Positions 53,855-64,000 of a stretch of DNA of 64,000 nt are shown one piece after another. The notes beneath the pieces are model-generated. The model saw nothing but the letters and a program-made list of their open reading frames with translations. It had not been told where the DNA came from and searched no databases. Origin of the DNA: Megalopta genalis (lineage: Eukaryota > Arthropoda > Insecta > Hymenoptera > Halictidae); NCBI RefSeq assembly GCF_051020955.1, contig NW_027476193.1:469158-533157 (forward strand). The letters are read 5' to 3'. Each line of letters starts with the position of its first letter. The stretch's first letter is position 1. The translations under genes were made by a program, and so were the position numbers.

Positions 53855-56491
53855 AATAACGTATATCACAAGTATCTGAATCTAAAGTATTTGTTTGGCA
53901 TGGATTTCAATCTAATCCACGTGTATCGCATGAGTTTTAAGCTAAATCATGTGTTCCGCATGGATTTGAAGCTAAGCCTTCTACTTCGCATTGATTTGAA
54001 GCTAAAACGTTTGTTTCGCATGGATTTGTAGCTAACTCGTTTGTTTCTCCTGCATTTGAAGCTATATCACAAATCGATAGTATGTGACTCTAAATCATTT
54101 GTTTCCCATGGATTTGAAGCTAAACCTTCGTCATTGCATTGATTTGCAGCTAAATCATGTGTTTCGTATGGATTTGAAGCTAACTCGTTTGTTTCCCAGC
54201 ATTTGAAGCTATATCACTTATATCGCAAGTATCTGATGCTAAATCATTTGTTTCGCATGGACTTGACGCTAAACCTTCTACATCGCATTGATTTGCAGCA
54301 AAATCATGTGTTTCGCATGGATTTGCAGCTAACTCGTTCGTTTCACCTGCATTTGATGCATTATCACTTATATCGCAAGTATCTGAAGCTAAATCATTTG
54401 TTTCGCATGGATTTGAAGCTAAACCTTCTACATCGCATTGATTTTGCAGCTAAATCATGTGTTTCGCATGGATTTGAAGCTAACTCGTTTGTTTCGCATG
54501 CAGATGAAGCTATATCACATATATCGCAATTATCTGCAGCTAAGTCATTTGTTTCGCATGTATTTGAAGCAAAACCTTCTACATCGAATTGATTTGCAGC
54601 TAAATCATGTGTTTCGCATGGATTTGAAGCTAACTCGTTTGTTTCGTCTGCATTTGAAGCTATATCTCTTATATCCCAAGTGTTTGCAGCTCAATCATTT
54701 GTTTCGCATGGATTTCAAGCTAAACCTTCTAAATCGCATGAATATTAAGCTCAATCATGTGTTCCGCATGGATTTGAAGCTAACTCGTTTGTTTCGTCTG
54801 AACTTGAAGCAATATCACATATATCGCTAGTATCTGAAGCTAAATCATTTGTTTCGCATGGATTTGAAGCTAAACCATCAACATCGCATTGATTTGCAGC
54901 TATATCATGTGTTTCGCATGGATTTGAAGCTAACTCGTTTGTTTCGTCTGCATTTGAAGCTATATCACTTATATCGCAAGTATATGAAGCTAAATCGTTT
55001 GCATCGCATGGATTTGAAGCTAAACCTTCTTCATCGCATTGATTTGACGATAAATCATGTGTTTCGCACGAATTTGAAGCTAATAGATGTGTTTCGCATT
55101 AACTTTAAGCTAACTCATTTGTTATGTATGGAATTGAAGCTAACTGGTTTGTTTCGCCTGCATTTGAAGCTATATAGACTATATCCCAACTGTTTGAAGC
55201 TCAATCATTTGTTTCGTATGGATTTGAAGCTAACTCGTTTGTTTCGCATGCAGATGAAGCTATATCACATATATCGCAAGTATCTGAAGCTAAATCATTT
55301 GTTTCGCATGGATTTGAAGCAAAACCTTCTACATCGCATTGATTTGCAGCTAAATCATGTGTTTCGCAAGCATTTGAAGCTAACTCGTTTGTTTCGTCTG
55401 CATTTGAAGTTATTTCACTTATATCCCAAGTGTTTGAAGCTAAATCATTTGTTTCGCATGGATTTGAAGCTAAACCTTCTACATCGCATTGATTCGACGA
55501 TAAATCATGTGTTTCGCTTGTATATGAAGCTAACTCGTTTGTTTCGCCTGCAGTTGAATCTATATCACTTATATCGCAAGTATATGAAGCTAAGTCATTT
55601 GTTCCGCATGGATTAGAAGCCAAGCCTTCTACTTCGCATTGATTTGAAGCTAAATCGTTTGTTTCGCATGGATTTGGAGCTAACTCGTTTGTTTCGTCTG
55701 CATTTGAAGCTATGTCACTTATATCGCAAGTATCTGAAGCTAAAACATTGGTTTCGAATGGATTTGAAGCTAAACATTCTACATCGCATTGATTTGCTGC
55801 TAAATCATGTGTTTCGCATGGATTTGCAGCTAACTCGTTCGTTTCACCTGCATTTGATGCTTTATCACTTATATCGCAAGTATCTGAAGCTAAATCATTT
55901 GTTTCGCATGGATTTGAAGCAAAACCTTCTACATCGCATTGATTTGCAGCTAAATCATGTGTTTCGCAGGAATTTGAAGCTAACTCGTTTGTTTCGTCTG
56001 CATTTGAAGGTATATCACTTATATCCCAAGTGTTTGAAGCTAAATCATTTGTTTCGCATGGATTTGAAGCTAAACCTTCTACATCGCATTGATTTGACGA
56101 TAAATCATGTGTTTCGCTTGTATATGAAGCTAACTCGTTTGTTTCGCCTGCAGTTGAATCTATATCACTTATATCGCAAGTATATGAAGCTAAATCATTT
56201 GTTTCGCATGGATTTGAAGCTAAACCTTCTACATCGCATTGATTTGCATCTAAATCATGTGTTTCGCATGGATTTGAAGCTAATAGATGTGTTTCGCATT
56301 AATTTTAAGCTAAATCATGTGTTACGTATGGAATTGAAGATAACTGGTTTGTTTCGCCTACATTTGAAGCTATGTAGCCTTTATCCCAACTGTTTGAAGC
56401 TCAATCATTTGTTTCGCATGGATTTGAAGCTAACTCGTTTGTTGCGCATGCAGTTGAATCTAAATAACGTATATCACAAGTATCTGAATCT
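53855..56491. repeat. 2,608-bp tandem duplication, second copy
   Basis: This is the second copy of the unit at 51247. The match continues past one full period, to about 56491, where AATCTAAAGTATTTG is replaced by AATCTGTATTTTTTT, the variant also found near 49868 and 60899. Confidence 0.9.
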
Positions 56492-58529
56492 GTATTTTTT
56501 TGGCATGGATTTGAATCTAATCCACGTGTATCGCATGAGTTTTAAGCTAAATAATGTGTTCCGCATGGATTTGAAGCTAACTCGTTTGTTTCGACTGCAC
56601 TTGAAGCAATATCGCTTATATCGCTAGTATCTGAAGCTGTAATCATTTGTTTCGCATGGATTTGAAGCTAACTCGTTTGTTTCGTCTGCATTTGAAGCTA
56701 TATCACTTATATCCCAAGTGTTTGAAGCTAAATCATTTGTTTCGCATGGATTTGAAGCTAAACCTTCTACATCGCATGGACTTGAAGCTAACTCGTTTGT
56801 TTCGCATGCAGCTGAAGCTATATCACCTATATCCCAAGTGTTTGCAGCTCAATAATTTGTTTCACATGGATTTGAAGCTAAACCTTCTACATCGCATTGA
56901 TTTGCAGCTAAATCATGTGTTTCGCATGGACTTGAAGCTAACTCGGTCGTTTCGCCAGCATTTGATGCTATATCACTTATATCGCAAGTATCTGAAGCTA
57001 AATCATTTGTTTCGCATGAATTTGAATCTAAACCCTGTGTTTCGCATGAATTTGAACCTAAATCTTGCCTTTCGCATGCATTTGAAGCTTAATCATGTTT
57101 TTCGCATGGATTTGGAGCTAACTTGGTCGTTTCGCCAGCATTTGATGCTATATCACTTATATCGCAAGTATCTGAAGCTAAATCATTTGTTTCGCATGGA
57201 TTAGAAGCTAAACCTTCTACATCGCATTGATTTGCATCTAAATCATGTGTTTCGCATGGATTTGAAGCTAACTCGTTTGTTTCGCATGCTGATGAAGCTA
57301 TATCACATATATCGCAAGTATCTGAAGCTAAATCATTTGTTTCGCATGGATTTGAAGCAAAACCTTCTACATCGCATTGATTTGCAGCTAAATCATGTGT
57401 TTCGCACGAATTTGGAACTAATAGATGTGTTTCGCATTAATTTTAAGCTAAATCATTTGTTATGTATGGAATTGAAGCTAACTGGTTTTTTCGCCTGCAT
57501 TTGAAGCTATATAGCCTATATCCCAACTGTTTGATGCTCAATCATTTGTTTCGCATTGATTTGAAGCTAACTCGTTTGTTGCGCATGCAGTTGAATCTAA
57601 ATAACGTATATCACAAGTATCTGAATCTAAAGTATTTGTTTGGCATGAATTTCAATCTAATCCACGTGTATCGCATGAGTTTTAAGCTAAATCATGTGTT
57701 CCGCATGGATTTGAAGCTAACTCGTTTGTCTCGTCTGCATTTGAAGCAATATCACTTATATCGCAAGTATCTGAAGCTAAATCATTGGTTTCGCATGGAT
57801 TTGATGCTAAACCTTCTACATCGCATTGATTTGACGCTAAATCATTAGTTTCGCATGGATTTGAAGTAAAACCTTCTACATCGCATTGATTTGCAGCTAA
57901 ATCATGTGTTTCGCAAGGATTTGAAGCTAACTCGTTTGTTTCGTCTGCATTTGAAGGTATATCACTTATATCCCAAGTGTTTGAAGCTAAATCATTTGTT
58001 TCGCATGGATTTGAAGCTAAACCTTCTACATCGCATTGATTTGACGATAAATCATGTGTTTCGCTTGTATATGAAGCTAACTCGTTTGTTTCGCAGGCAG
58101 ATGAAGCTATATCACATATATCGCAAGTATCTGAAGCTAAATCATTTGTTTCGCATGGATTTGAAGCTAAACCTTCTACATCGCATTGATTTGCAGCTAA
58201 ATCATGTGTTTCGCACGAATTTGAAGCTAATAGATGTGTTTCGCATTAATTTTAAGCTAAATCATTTGTTATGTATGGAATTGAAGCTAACTCGTTTGTT
58301 TCGCATGGATTTGAAGCTAACTCGTTTGTTTCGCATGCAGATGAAGCAATATCACTTATATCGCTAGTATCTGAAGCTAAATCATTTGTTTCGCATGGAT
58401 TTGAAGCTAAACCTTCAACGTCGCATTGATTTGCAGCTAAATAATGTGTTTCGCATGGATCTGAAGCTAACTCGTTTGTTTCGTCTGCATTTGAAGCTTT
58501 ATCACTTATATCCCAAGTGTTTGAAGCTA
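56492..58529. repeat. Mosaic of HOR families
   Basis: This segment joins pieces seen elsewhere. 56492-57180 resembles 49870-50560. 57180-57880 resembles 50840-51400 and then 48830-49000. 57890-58380 mixes internal-unit monomers. All joins fall at monomer boundaries, as expected from unequal exchange between misaligned repeats. No gene or unique DNA was seen. Confidence 0.8.
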
Positions 58530-61500
58530 AATCATTTGTTTCGCATGGATTTGAAGCTAAACCTTCTACATCGCATGGGCTTGAAGCTAACTCGTTTGTT
58601 TCGCATGCAGCTGATGCTATATCACCTATATCCCAAGTGTTTGCAGCTCAATAATTTGTTTCGCATGGATTTGAAGCTAAACTTTCTAAATCGCATGAAT
58701 TTTAACCTAAATCATGTGTTCCGCATTGATTTGAAGCTAACTCGTTTGTTTCGTCTGCACATGAAGCAATATCACTTATATCGCTAGTATCTGAAGCTAA
58801 ATCATTTGTTTCGCATGGATTTGAAGCTAAACCTTCAACGTCGCATTGATTTGCATCTAAATCGTGTGTTTCGCATGGATTTCCAGCTAACTCGTTCGTT
58901 TCGCCTGCATTTGATGCTATATCACTTATATCGCAAGTATCTGAAGCTAAGTCATTTGTTTAGCATGGATTTCAAGCTAAACCTTCTACATCGCATTGAT
59001 TTGAAGTTAAACCTTCTACATCGCATTCTTTTGAAGCTAAATCATGTGTTTCGCATGGTGTTGTAGCTAAACCTTCTACATCGCATTGATTTGCTTCTAA
59101 ATCGTGTGTGTCGCATGGATTTGAAGCTAACTCGTTTGTTGCGCATGCAGATGGATCTAAATAACGTATATCCTAAGCATTTGTAGCTAAACCATCTGTT
59201 TCGTATGGATTTGAAGCTAATCCTTCTACTTCTAATTGATTTGTAGCTAAATCACGTGTATCGCATGGATTTTGAAGCTAATTCTTTTGTGTTCCCTACA
59301 ATTGAAGCTATATCGCTTATATCGCAAGTATCTGAAACTAAATCATTTGTTTCGCATGGATTTGAAGCTAAACCTTCTACATCGCATTGATTTGCAGCTA
59401 AATCCTGTGTTTCGCATGGATTTGAAGCTTACTCGTCCTTTTCGTCTGCATTTGAAGCTATATCACTTATATCCCGAGTGTTTGAAGCTAAATCAGTTGT
59501 TTCGCATGGATTCGAAGCTAAACCTTCTACATCGCATTGATTTGAAGCTAAATCATGTGTTTCGCTTGTATATGAAGCTAACTCGTTTGTTTCGCCTGCA
59601 CTTGAATCTATATCACTTATAATGCAAGTATATGAAGCTAAATCAGTTGTTCCGCATGGATTAGAAGCTAAGCCTTCTACTTCGCATTGATTTGAAGCTA
59701 AATCGTTTGTATCGCATGGATTTGGAGCAAACTCGTTTGTTTCGTCTGCATTTGAAGCTACATCACTTATATCCCAAGTGTTTGAAGCTAAATCATTTGT
59801 TTCGCATGGATTTGAAGCTAAACCTTCTGCATCGCATGGGCTTGAAGCTAACTCGTTTGTTTCGCATGCAGCTGATGCTATATCACCTATATCCCAAGTG
59901 TTTGCAGCTCAATAATTTGTTTCGCATGGATTTGAAGCTAAACCTTCTAAATCGCATGAATTTTAAGCTAAATCATGTGTTCCGCATTGATTTGAAGCTA
60001 ACTCGTTTGTTTCGTCTGCACTTGAAGCAATATCACATATATCGCTAGTATCTGAAGCTAAATCATTTGTTTCGCATGGATTTGAACCTAAACCTTCAGT
60101 ATCGCAATGATTTGCATCTAAATCGTGTGTTTCGCATGGATTTCCAGCTAACTCGTTCGTTTCGCCTGCATTTGATGCTATATCACTTATATCGCAAGTA
60201 TCTGAAGCTCAATCATTTGTTTCGCATGGATTTGAAACTAACTCGTTTGTTGCGCATGCAGTTGAATCTAAATAACGTATATCACAAGTATCTGAATCTA
60301 AAGTATTTGTTTGGCATGGATTTGAATCTAATCCACGTGTATCGCATGAGTTTTAAGCTAAATCATGTGTTCCGCATGGATTTGAAACTAACTCGTTTGT
60401 TTCGACTGCACTTGAAGCAATATCACTTATATCGCTAGTATCTGAAGCTAAATCATTGGTTTCGCATGGATTTGAAGCTAAACCTTCTACATCGAATTGA
60501 TTTGCAGCTAAATTATGTGTTTCGCATGGATTTGAAGCTAACTCGTTTGTTTCGCATGCAGATGAGTCTATATCACATATATCGCAATTATCTGCAGCTA
60601 AATCATTGGTTTCGCATGGATTTGAAGCAAATCCTTCTACATCGCATTGATTTGCAGTTAAATCATGTGTTTCGCACGAATTTGAAGCTAATAGATGTGT
60701 TTCGCATTAATTTTATGCTAAATCACTTGTTACGTATGGAATTGAAGCTAACTGGTTGGTTTCGCCTGCATTTGAAGCTATATAGCCTATATCCCAACTG
60801 TTCGAAGCTCATTCATTTGTTTCGCATGGATTTGAAGCTAACTCGTTTGTTGCGCATGAAGTTGAATCTAAATAACGTATATCACAAGTATCTGAATCTG
60901 TATTTTTTTGGCATGGATTTGAATCTAATCCACGTGTATCGCATGAGTTTTAATCTAAATCATGTGTTCCGCATGGATTTGAAGCTAACTCGTTTGTTTC
61001 GATTGCACTTGAAGCAATATCGCTTTTATCGCTAGTATCTGAAGCTGTAATCATTTGTTTCGCATGGATCTGAAGCTAACTCGTATGTTTCGTCTGCAGT
61101 TGAAGCTATATCACTTATATCCCAAGTGTTTGAAGCTAAATCATTTGTTTCGCATGGATTTGAAGCTAAACCTTCTACATCGCATGGACTTGAAGCTAAC
61201 TCGTTTGTTTCGCATGCAGCTGAAGCTATATCACATATATCGCAATTATCTGAAGCTAAATCATTGGTTTCGCATGGATTTGAAGCTAAACCTTCTACAT
61301 CGAATTGATTTGCAGCTAAATCATGTGTTTCGCATGGATTTGAAGCTACCTCGTTTGTGTCGCCTGCATTTGATGCTTTATCACTTATATCGCAAGTATC
61401 TGAAGCTAAATAATTTGTTTCGCATGGATTTGAAGCTAAACCTTCTACATCGCATTGATTTGCAGCTAAATCATGTGTTTCGCATGGATTTGAAGCTAAC

Positions 61501-62188
61501 TCGTTTGTTCCGCATGCAGTTGAAGCTATATCTCATATATCGCAAATATCTGAAGCTAAATCATTGGTTTGCCATGGATTTGAAGCTAAACCTTCGACAT
61601 CGCATTGATTTGCTGTTAAATCATGTGTTTTGCATGGATTTGAAGCTATCTCGTCTGTTTCCCTTACATTTGAAGCTATTTCACTTATATCGCAATTATC
61701 TGATGTCAAATCATTAGTTTCGCATGGATTTGAAGCTATCTCGTCTGTTTCCCTTACATTTGAAGCTATTTCACTTATATCGCAATTATCTGAAGCTAAG
61801 TCATGTGTTTCGCATGGATTTGAAGCTACCTCGTTTGTGTCGCCTGCATTTGATGCTTTATCACTTATATCGCAAGTATCTGAAGCTAAATAATTTGTTT
61901 AGCATGGATTTGAAGCTATCTCGTCTGTTTCCCTTACATTTGAAGCTATTTCACTTATATCGCAATTATCTGATGCCAAATCATTAGTTTCGCATGGATT
62001 TGAAGCAAAACCTTCTACATCGCATTGATTTGCAGCTAAATCATGTGTTTCGCACGAATTTGAAGCTAATAGATGTGTTTCGCATTAATTTTAAGCTAAA
62101 TCATGTGTTACGTATGGAATTGAAACTAACTGGTTTGTTTCGCCTGCATTTGAAGTTATATAGCCTATATCCCAACTGTTTGAAGCTC
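58530..62188. repeat. 3,659-bp tandem duplication, first copy
   Basis: From 58530 the sequence recurs at 62189 with no difference that I saw over the 1.8 kb visible. The unit is 30 x 122 minus 1 bases. It includes rare monomers such as CATGGTGTTGTAGC (59054, 62713) and CTTCTAATTGATTTG (59229, 62888). It also has a one-base insertion (GGATTTTGAAGC near 59268) and short-register repeats at 61.6-62.0 kb. Confidence 0.9.
61640..61985. repeat. 90/180-bp local repeats
   Basis: The block TCGTCTGTTTCCCTTAC occurs at 61651, 61741 and 61921, spaced 90 and 180 bases (three and six monomers). It is followed each time by CTATTTCACTTATATCGC. A second block, GCTACCTCGTTTGTGTCGCC, is at about 61345 and 61825. 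The region shows expansion in steps of three monomers rather than five. Confidence 0.82.
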
Positions 62189-64000
62189 AATCATTTGTTT
62201 CGCATGGATTTGAAGCTAAACCTTCTACATCGCATGGGCTTGAAGCTAACTCGTTTGTTTCGCATGCAGCTGATGCTATATCACCTATATCCCAAGTGTT
62301 TGCAGCTCAATAATTTGTTTCGCATGGATTTGAAGCTAAACTTTCTAAATCGCATGAATTTTAACCTAAATCATGTGTTCCGCATTGATTTGAAGCTAAC
62401 TCGTTTGTTTCGTCTGCACATGAAGCAATATCACTTATATCGCTAGTATCTGAAGCTAAATCATTTGTTTCGCATGGATTTGAAGCTAAACCTTCAACGT
62501 CGCATTGATTTGCATCTAAATCGTGTGTTTCGCATGGATTTCCAGCTAACTCGTTCGTTTCGCCTGCATTTGATGCTATATCACTTATATCGCAAGTATC
62601 TGAAGCTAAGTCATTTGTTTAGCATGGATTTCAAGCTAAACCTTCTACATCGCATTGATTTGAAGTTAAACCTTCTACATCGCATTCTTTTGAAGCTAAA
62701 TCATGTGTTTCGCATGGTGTTGTAGCTAAACCTTCTACATCGCATTGATTTGCTTCTAAATCGTGTGTGTCGCATGGATTTGAAGCTAACTCGTTTGTTG
62801 CGCATGCAGATGGATCTAAATAACGTATATCCTAAGCATTTGTAGCTAAACCATCTGTTTCGTATGGATTTGAAGCTAATCCTTCTACTTCTAATTGATT
62901 TGTAGCTAAATCACGTGTATCGCATGGATTTTGAAGCTAATTCTTTTGTGTTCCCTACAATTGAAGCTATATCGCTTATATCGCAAGTATCTGAAACTAA
63001 ATCATTTGTTTCGCATGGATTTGAAGCTAAACCTTCTACATCGCATTGATTTGCAGCTAAATCCTGTGTTTCGCATGGATTTGAAGCTTACTCGTCCTTT
63101 TCGTCTGCATTTGAAGCTATATCACTTATATCCCGAGTGTTTGAAGCTAAATCAGTTGTTTCGCATGGATTCGAAGCTAAACCTTCTACATCGCATTGAT
63201 TTGAAGCTAAATCATGTGTTTCGCTTGTATATGAAGCTAACTCGTTTGTTTCGCCTGCACTTGAATCTATATCACTTATAATGCAAGTATATGAAGCTAA
63301 ATCAGTTGTTCCGCATGGATTAGAAGCTAAGCCTTCTACTTCGCATTGATTTGAAGCTAAATCGTTTGTATCGCATGGATTTGGAGCAAACTCGTTTGTT
63401 TCGTCTGCATTTGAAGCTACATCACTTATATCCCAAGTGTTTGAAGCTAAATCATTTGTTTCGCATGGATTTGAAGCTAAACCTTCTGCATCGCATGGGC
63501 TTGAAGCTAACTCGTTTGTTTCGCATGCAGCTGATGCTATATCACCTATATCCCAAGTGTTTGCAGCTCAATAATTTGTTTCGCATGGATTTGAAGCTAA
63601 ACCTTCTAAATCGCATGAATTTTAAGCTAAATCATGTGTTCCGCATTGATTTGAAGCTAACTCGTTTGTTTCGTCTGCACTTGAAGCAATATCACATATA
63701 TCGCTAGTATCTGAAGCTAAATCATTTGTTTCGCATGGATTTGAACCTAAACCTTCAGTATCGCAATGATTTGCATCTAAATCGTGTGTTTCGCATGGAT
63801 TTCCAGCTAACTCGTTCGTTTCGCCTGCATTTGATGCTATATCACTTATATCGCAAGTATCTGAAGCTCAATCATTTGTTTCGCATGGATTTGAAACTAA
63901 CTCGTTTGTTGCGCATGCAGTTGAATCTAAATAACGTATATCACAAGTATCTGAATCTAAAGTATTTGTTTGGCATGGATTTGAATCTAATCCACGTGTA
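62189..64000. repeat. 3,659-bp tandem duplication, second copy (cut by window end)
   Basis: This is the second copy of the unit from 58530; the window ends at the position matching 60341. Near-perfect identity suggests the array continues to the right with the same period, or that the assembly duplicated the unit. Confidence 0.9.

Larger units (their letters stand above)
1..64000. repeat. Satellite-like tandem array: 30-bp monomer, 150-bp pentamer
   Basis: Every part of the window reads as a 30-bp monomer that starts with the core TTTGAAGCTA and usually ends in a TTCGCATGGA-like block. Five monomer types follow each other in fixed order and give a 150-bp pentamer; an example is 54923-55072 (a 54923-54952, b 54953-54982, c 54983-55012, d 55013-55042, e 55043-55072). 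Type a contains ACTCGTTTG, b TATCACTTAT, c AATCATTTG, d AACCTTCTAC, and e AATCATGTG. Comparing the consensus types column by column, 16 of 30 positions vary. Consensus GC is about 55 of 150. No unique spacer, gene, poly-A tail, terminal repeat or RNA gene was seen. The repeat is cut by both window edges. I do not recognise it as a named satellite family. It could be a eukaryotic satellite or the relic of a repetitive exon. Confidence 0.97.

Noticed and set aside
1..64000. CRISPR array
   Set aside because: Direct repeats of 30 bp are present, but there are no unique spacers; the DNA between any two repeats is again the same repeat. No cas-like gene is present.
1..64000. Dozens of separate protein-coding genes (60-390 codons, both strands)
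   Set aside because: All tracts are pure repeat in frames that lack stops because the period is divisible by three. They have no unique ends or domains, overlap on both strands and break at HOR junctions.
1..64000. Leucine-rich-repeat protein on the plus strand
   Set aside because: The LKLNHLFRMD-type decapeptide is leucine-rich, but LRR units are 20-30 residues with an LxxLxLxxN pattern, which is not present.
1..64000. Pentapeptide-repeat protein on the minus strand
   Set aside because: That family needs A(D/N)Lxx every five residues. Here the Leu/Ala positions recur only every ten.
1..64000. CENP-B box
   Set aside because: TTCG occurs in most monomers, but I did not see the CGGG part of the box at the right distance.
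1..64000. Plus-strand FEAKSFVSH-type open frame
   Set aside because: This frame is closed about once per 150 bp by the TGA in CATTGATTT of monomer d, so it gives only short tracts.
1..64000. Reassigned stop codons that would make one giant gene
   Set aside because: Different stops (TAA, TAG, TGA) and frame-shifting indels interrupt both main frames, so no single reassignment restores an open frame.

Overview
The whole 64 kb window is one uninterrupted, hierarchical tandem repeat (satellite-like DNA). I found no ordinary gene, RNA gene, mobile element, CRISPR array or unique-sequence spacer. The basic unit is a 30-bp monomer with the core TTTGAAGCTA at its start. Five diverged monomer types (called a to e here) alternate to give a 150-bp pentamer, and pentamers are arranged in higher-order repeats (HORs) of about 0.6 to 6 kb. 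The window holds roughly 2,100 monomers, or about 427 pentamers. The repeat runs to both window edges, so the array is larger than the window. The consensus is about 37% GC.

Layout. 1-6120: three nearly identical HOR copies (2,699 bp, 1,499 bp and a partial third). 6121-8182: looser 600-bp-style units. 8183-11300: a subfamily marked by TAATAAGCATAT, with a tandem duplication of about 660 bp. 11301-17400: the most diverged part, probably the oldest, with the longest minus-strand open tracts of its flank. 17401-21590: units of 540-600 bp with their own marker. 21591-26700: a 778-bp duplication and copies of the unit seen at the left end. 26700-58300: large HORs of 1.6-6.0 kb, themselves containing 1,050-bp repeats. 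58530-64000: a tandem duplication with a 3,659-bp period.

Coding content. Because 30 is a multiple of three and the monomer lacks stops in some frames, many open tracts appear. On the plus strand they read as a basic/hydrophobic decapeptide (LKLNHLFRMD-like). On the minus strand they read as an acidic decapeptide with a regular cysteine (CETNDLASNP-like). None exceeds 390 codons in 64 kb. Several HOR lengths are not multiples of three, so the frame is lost at every HOR copy. Variable columns among the five monomers show no third-position excess in any open frame. I therefore annotate no CDS, although an origin from a repetitive coding exon cannot be excluded.

Organism. Nothing taxon-specific is present. 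An array this large, layered and gene-free, points to a eukaryotic heterochromatic block (pericentromeric, subtelomeric or similar); this is inference. The 24.4-30.8 kb stretch carries many single-base indels not seen in sister copies and may be poorly polished assembly.
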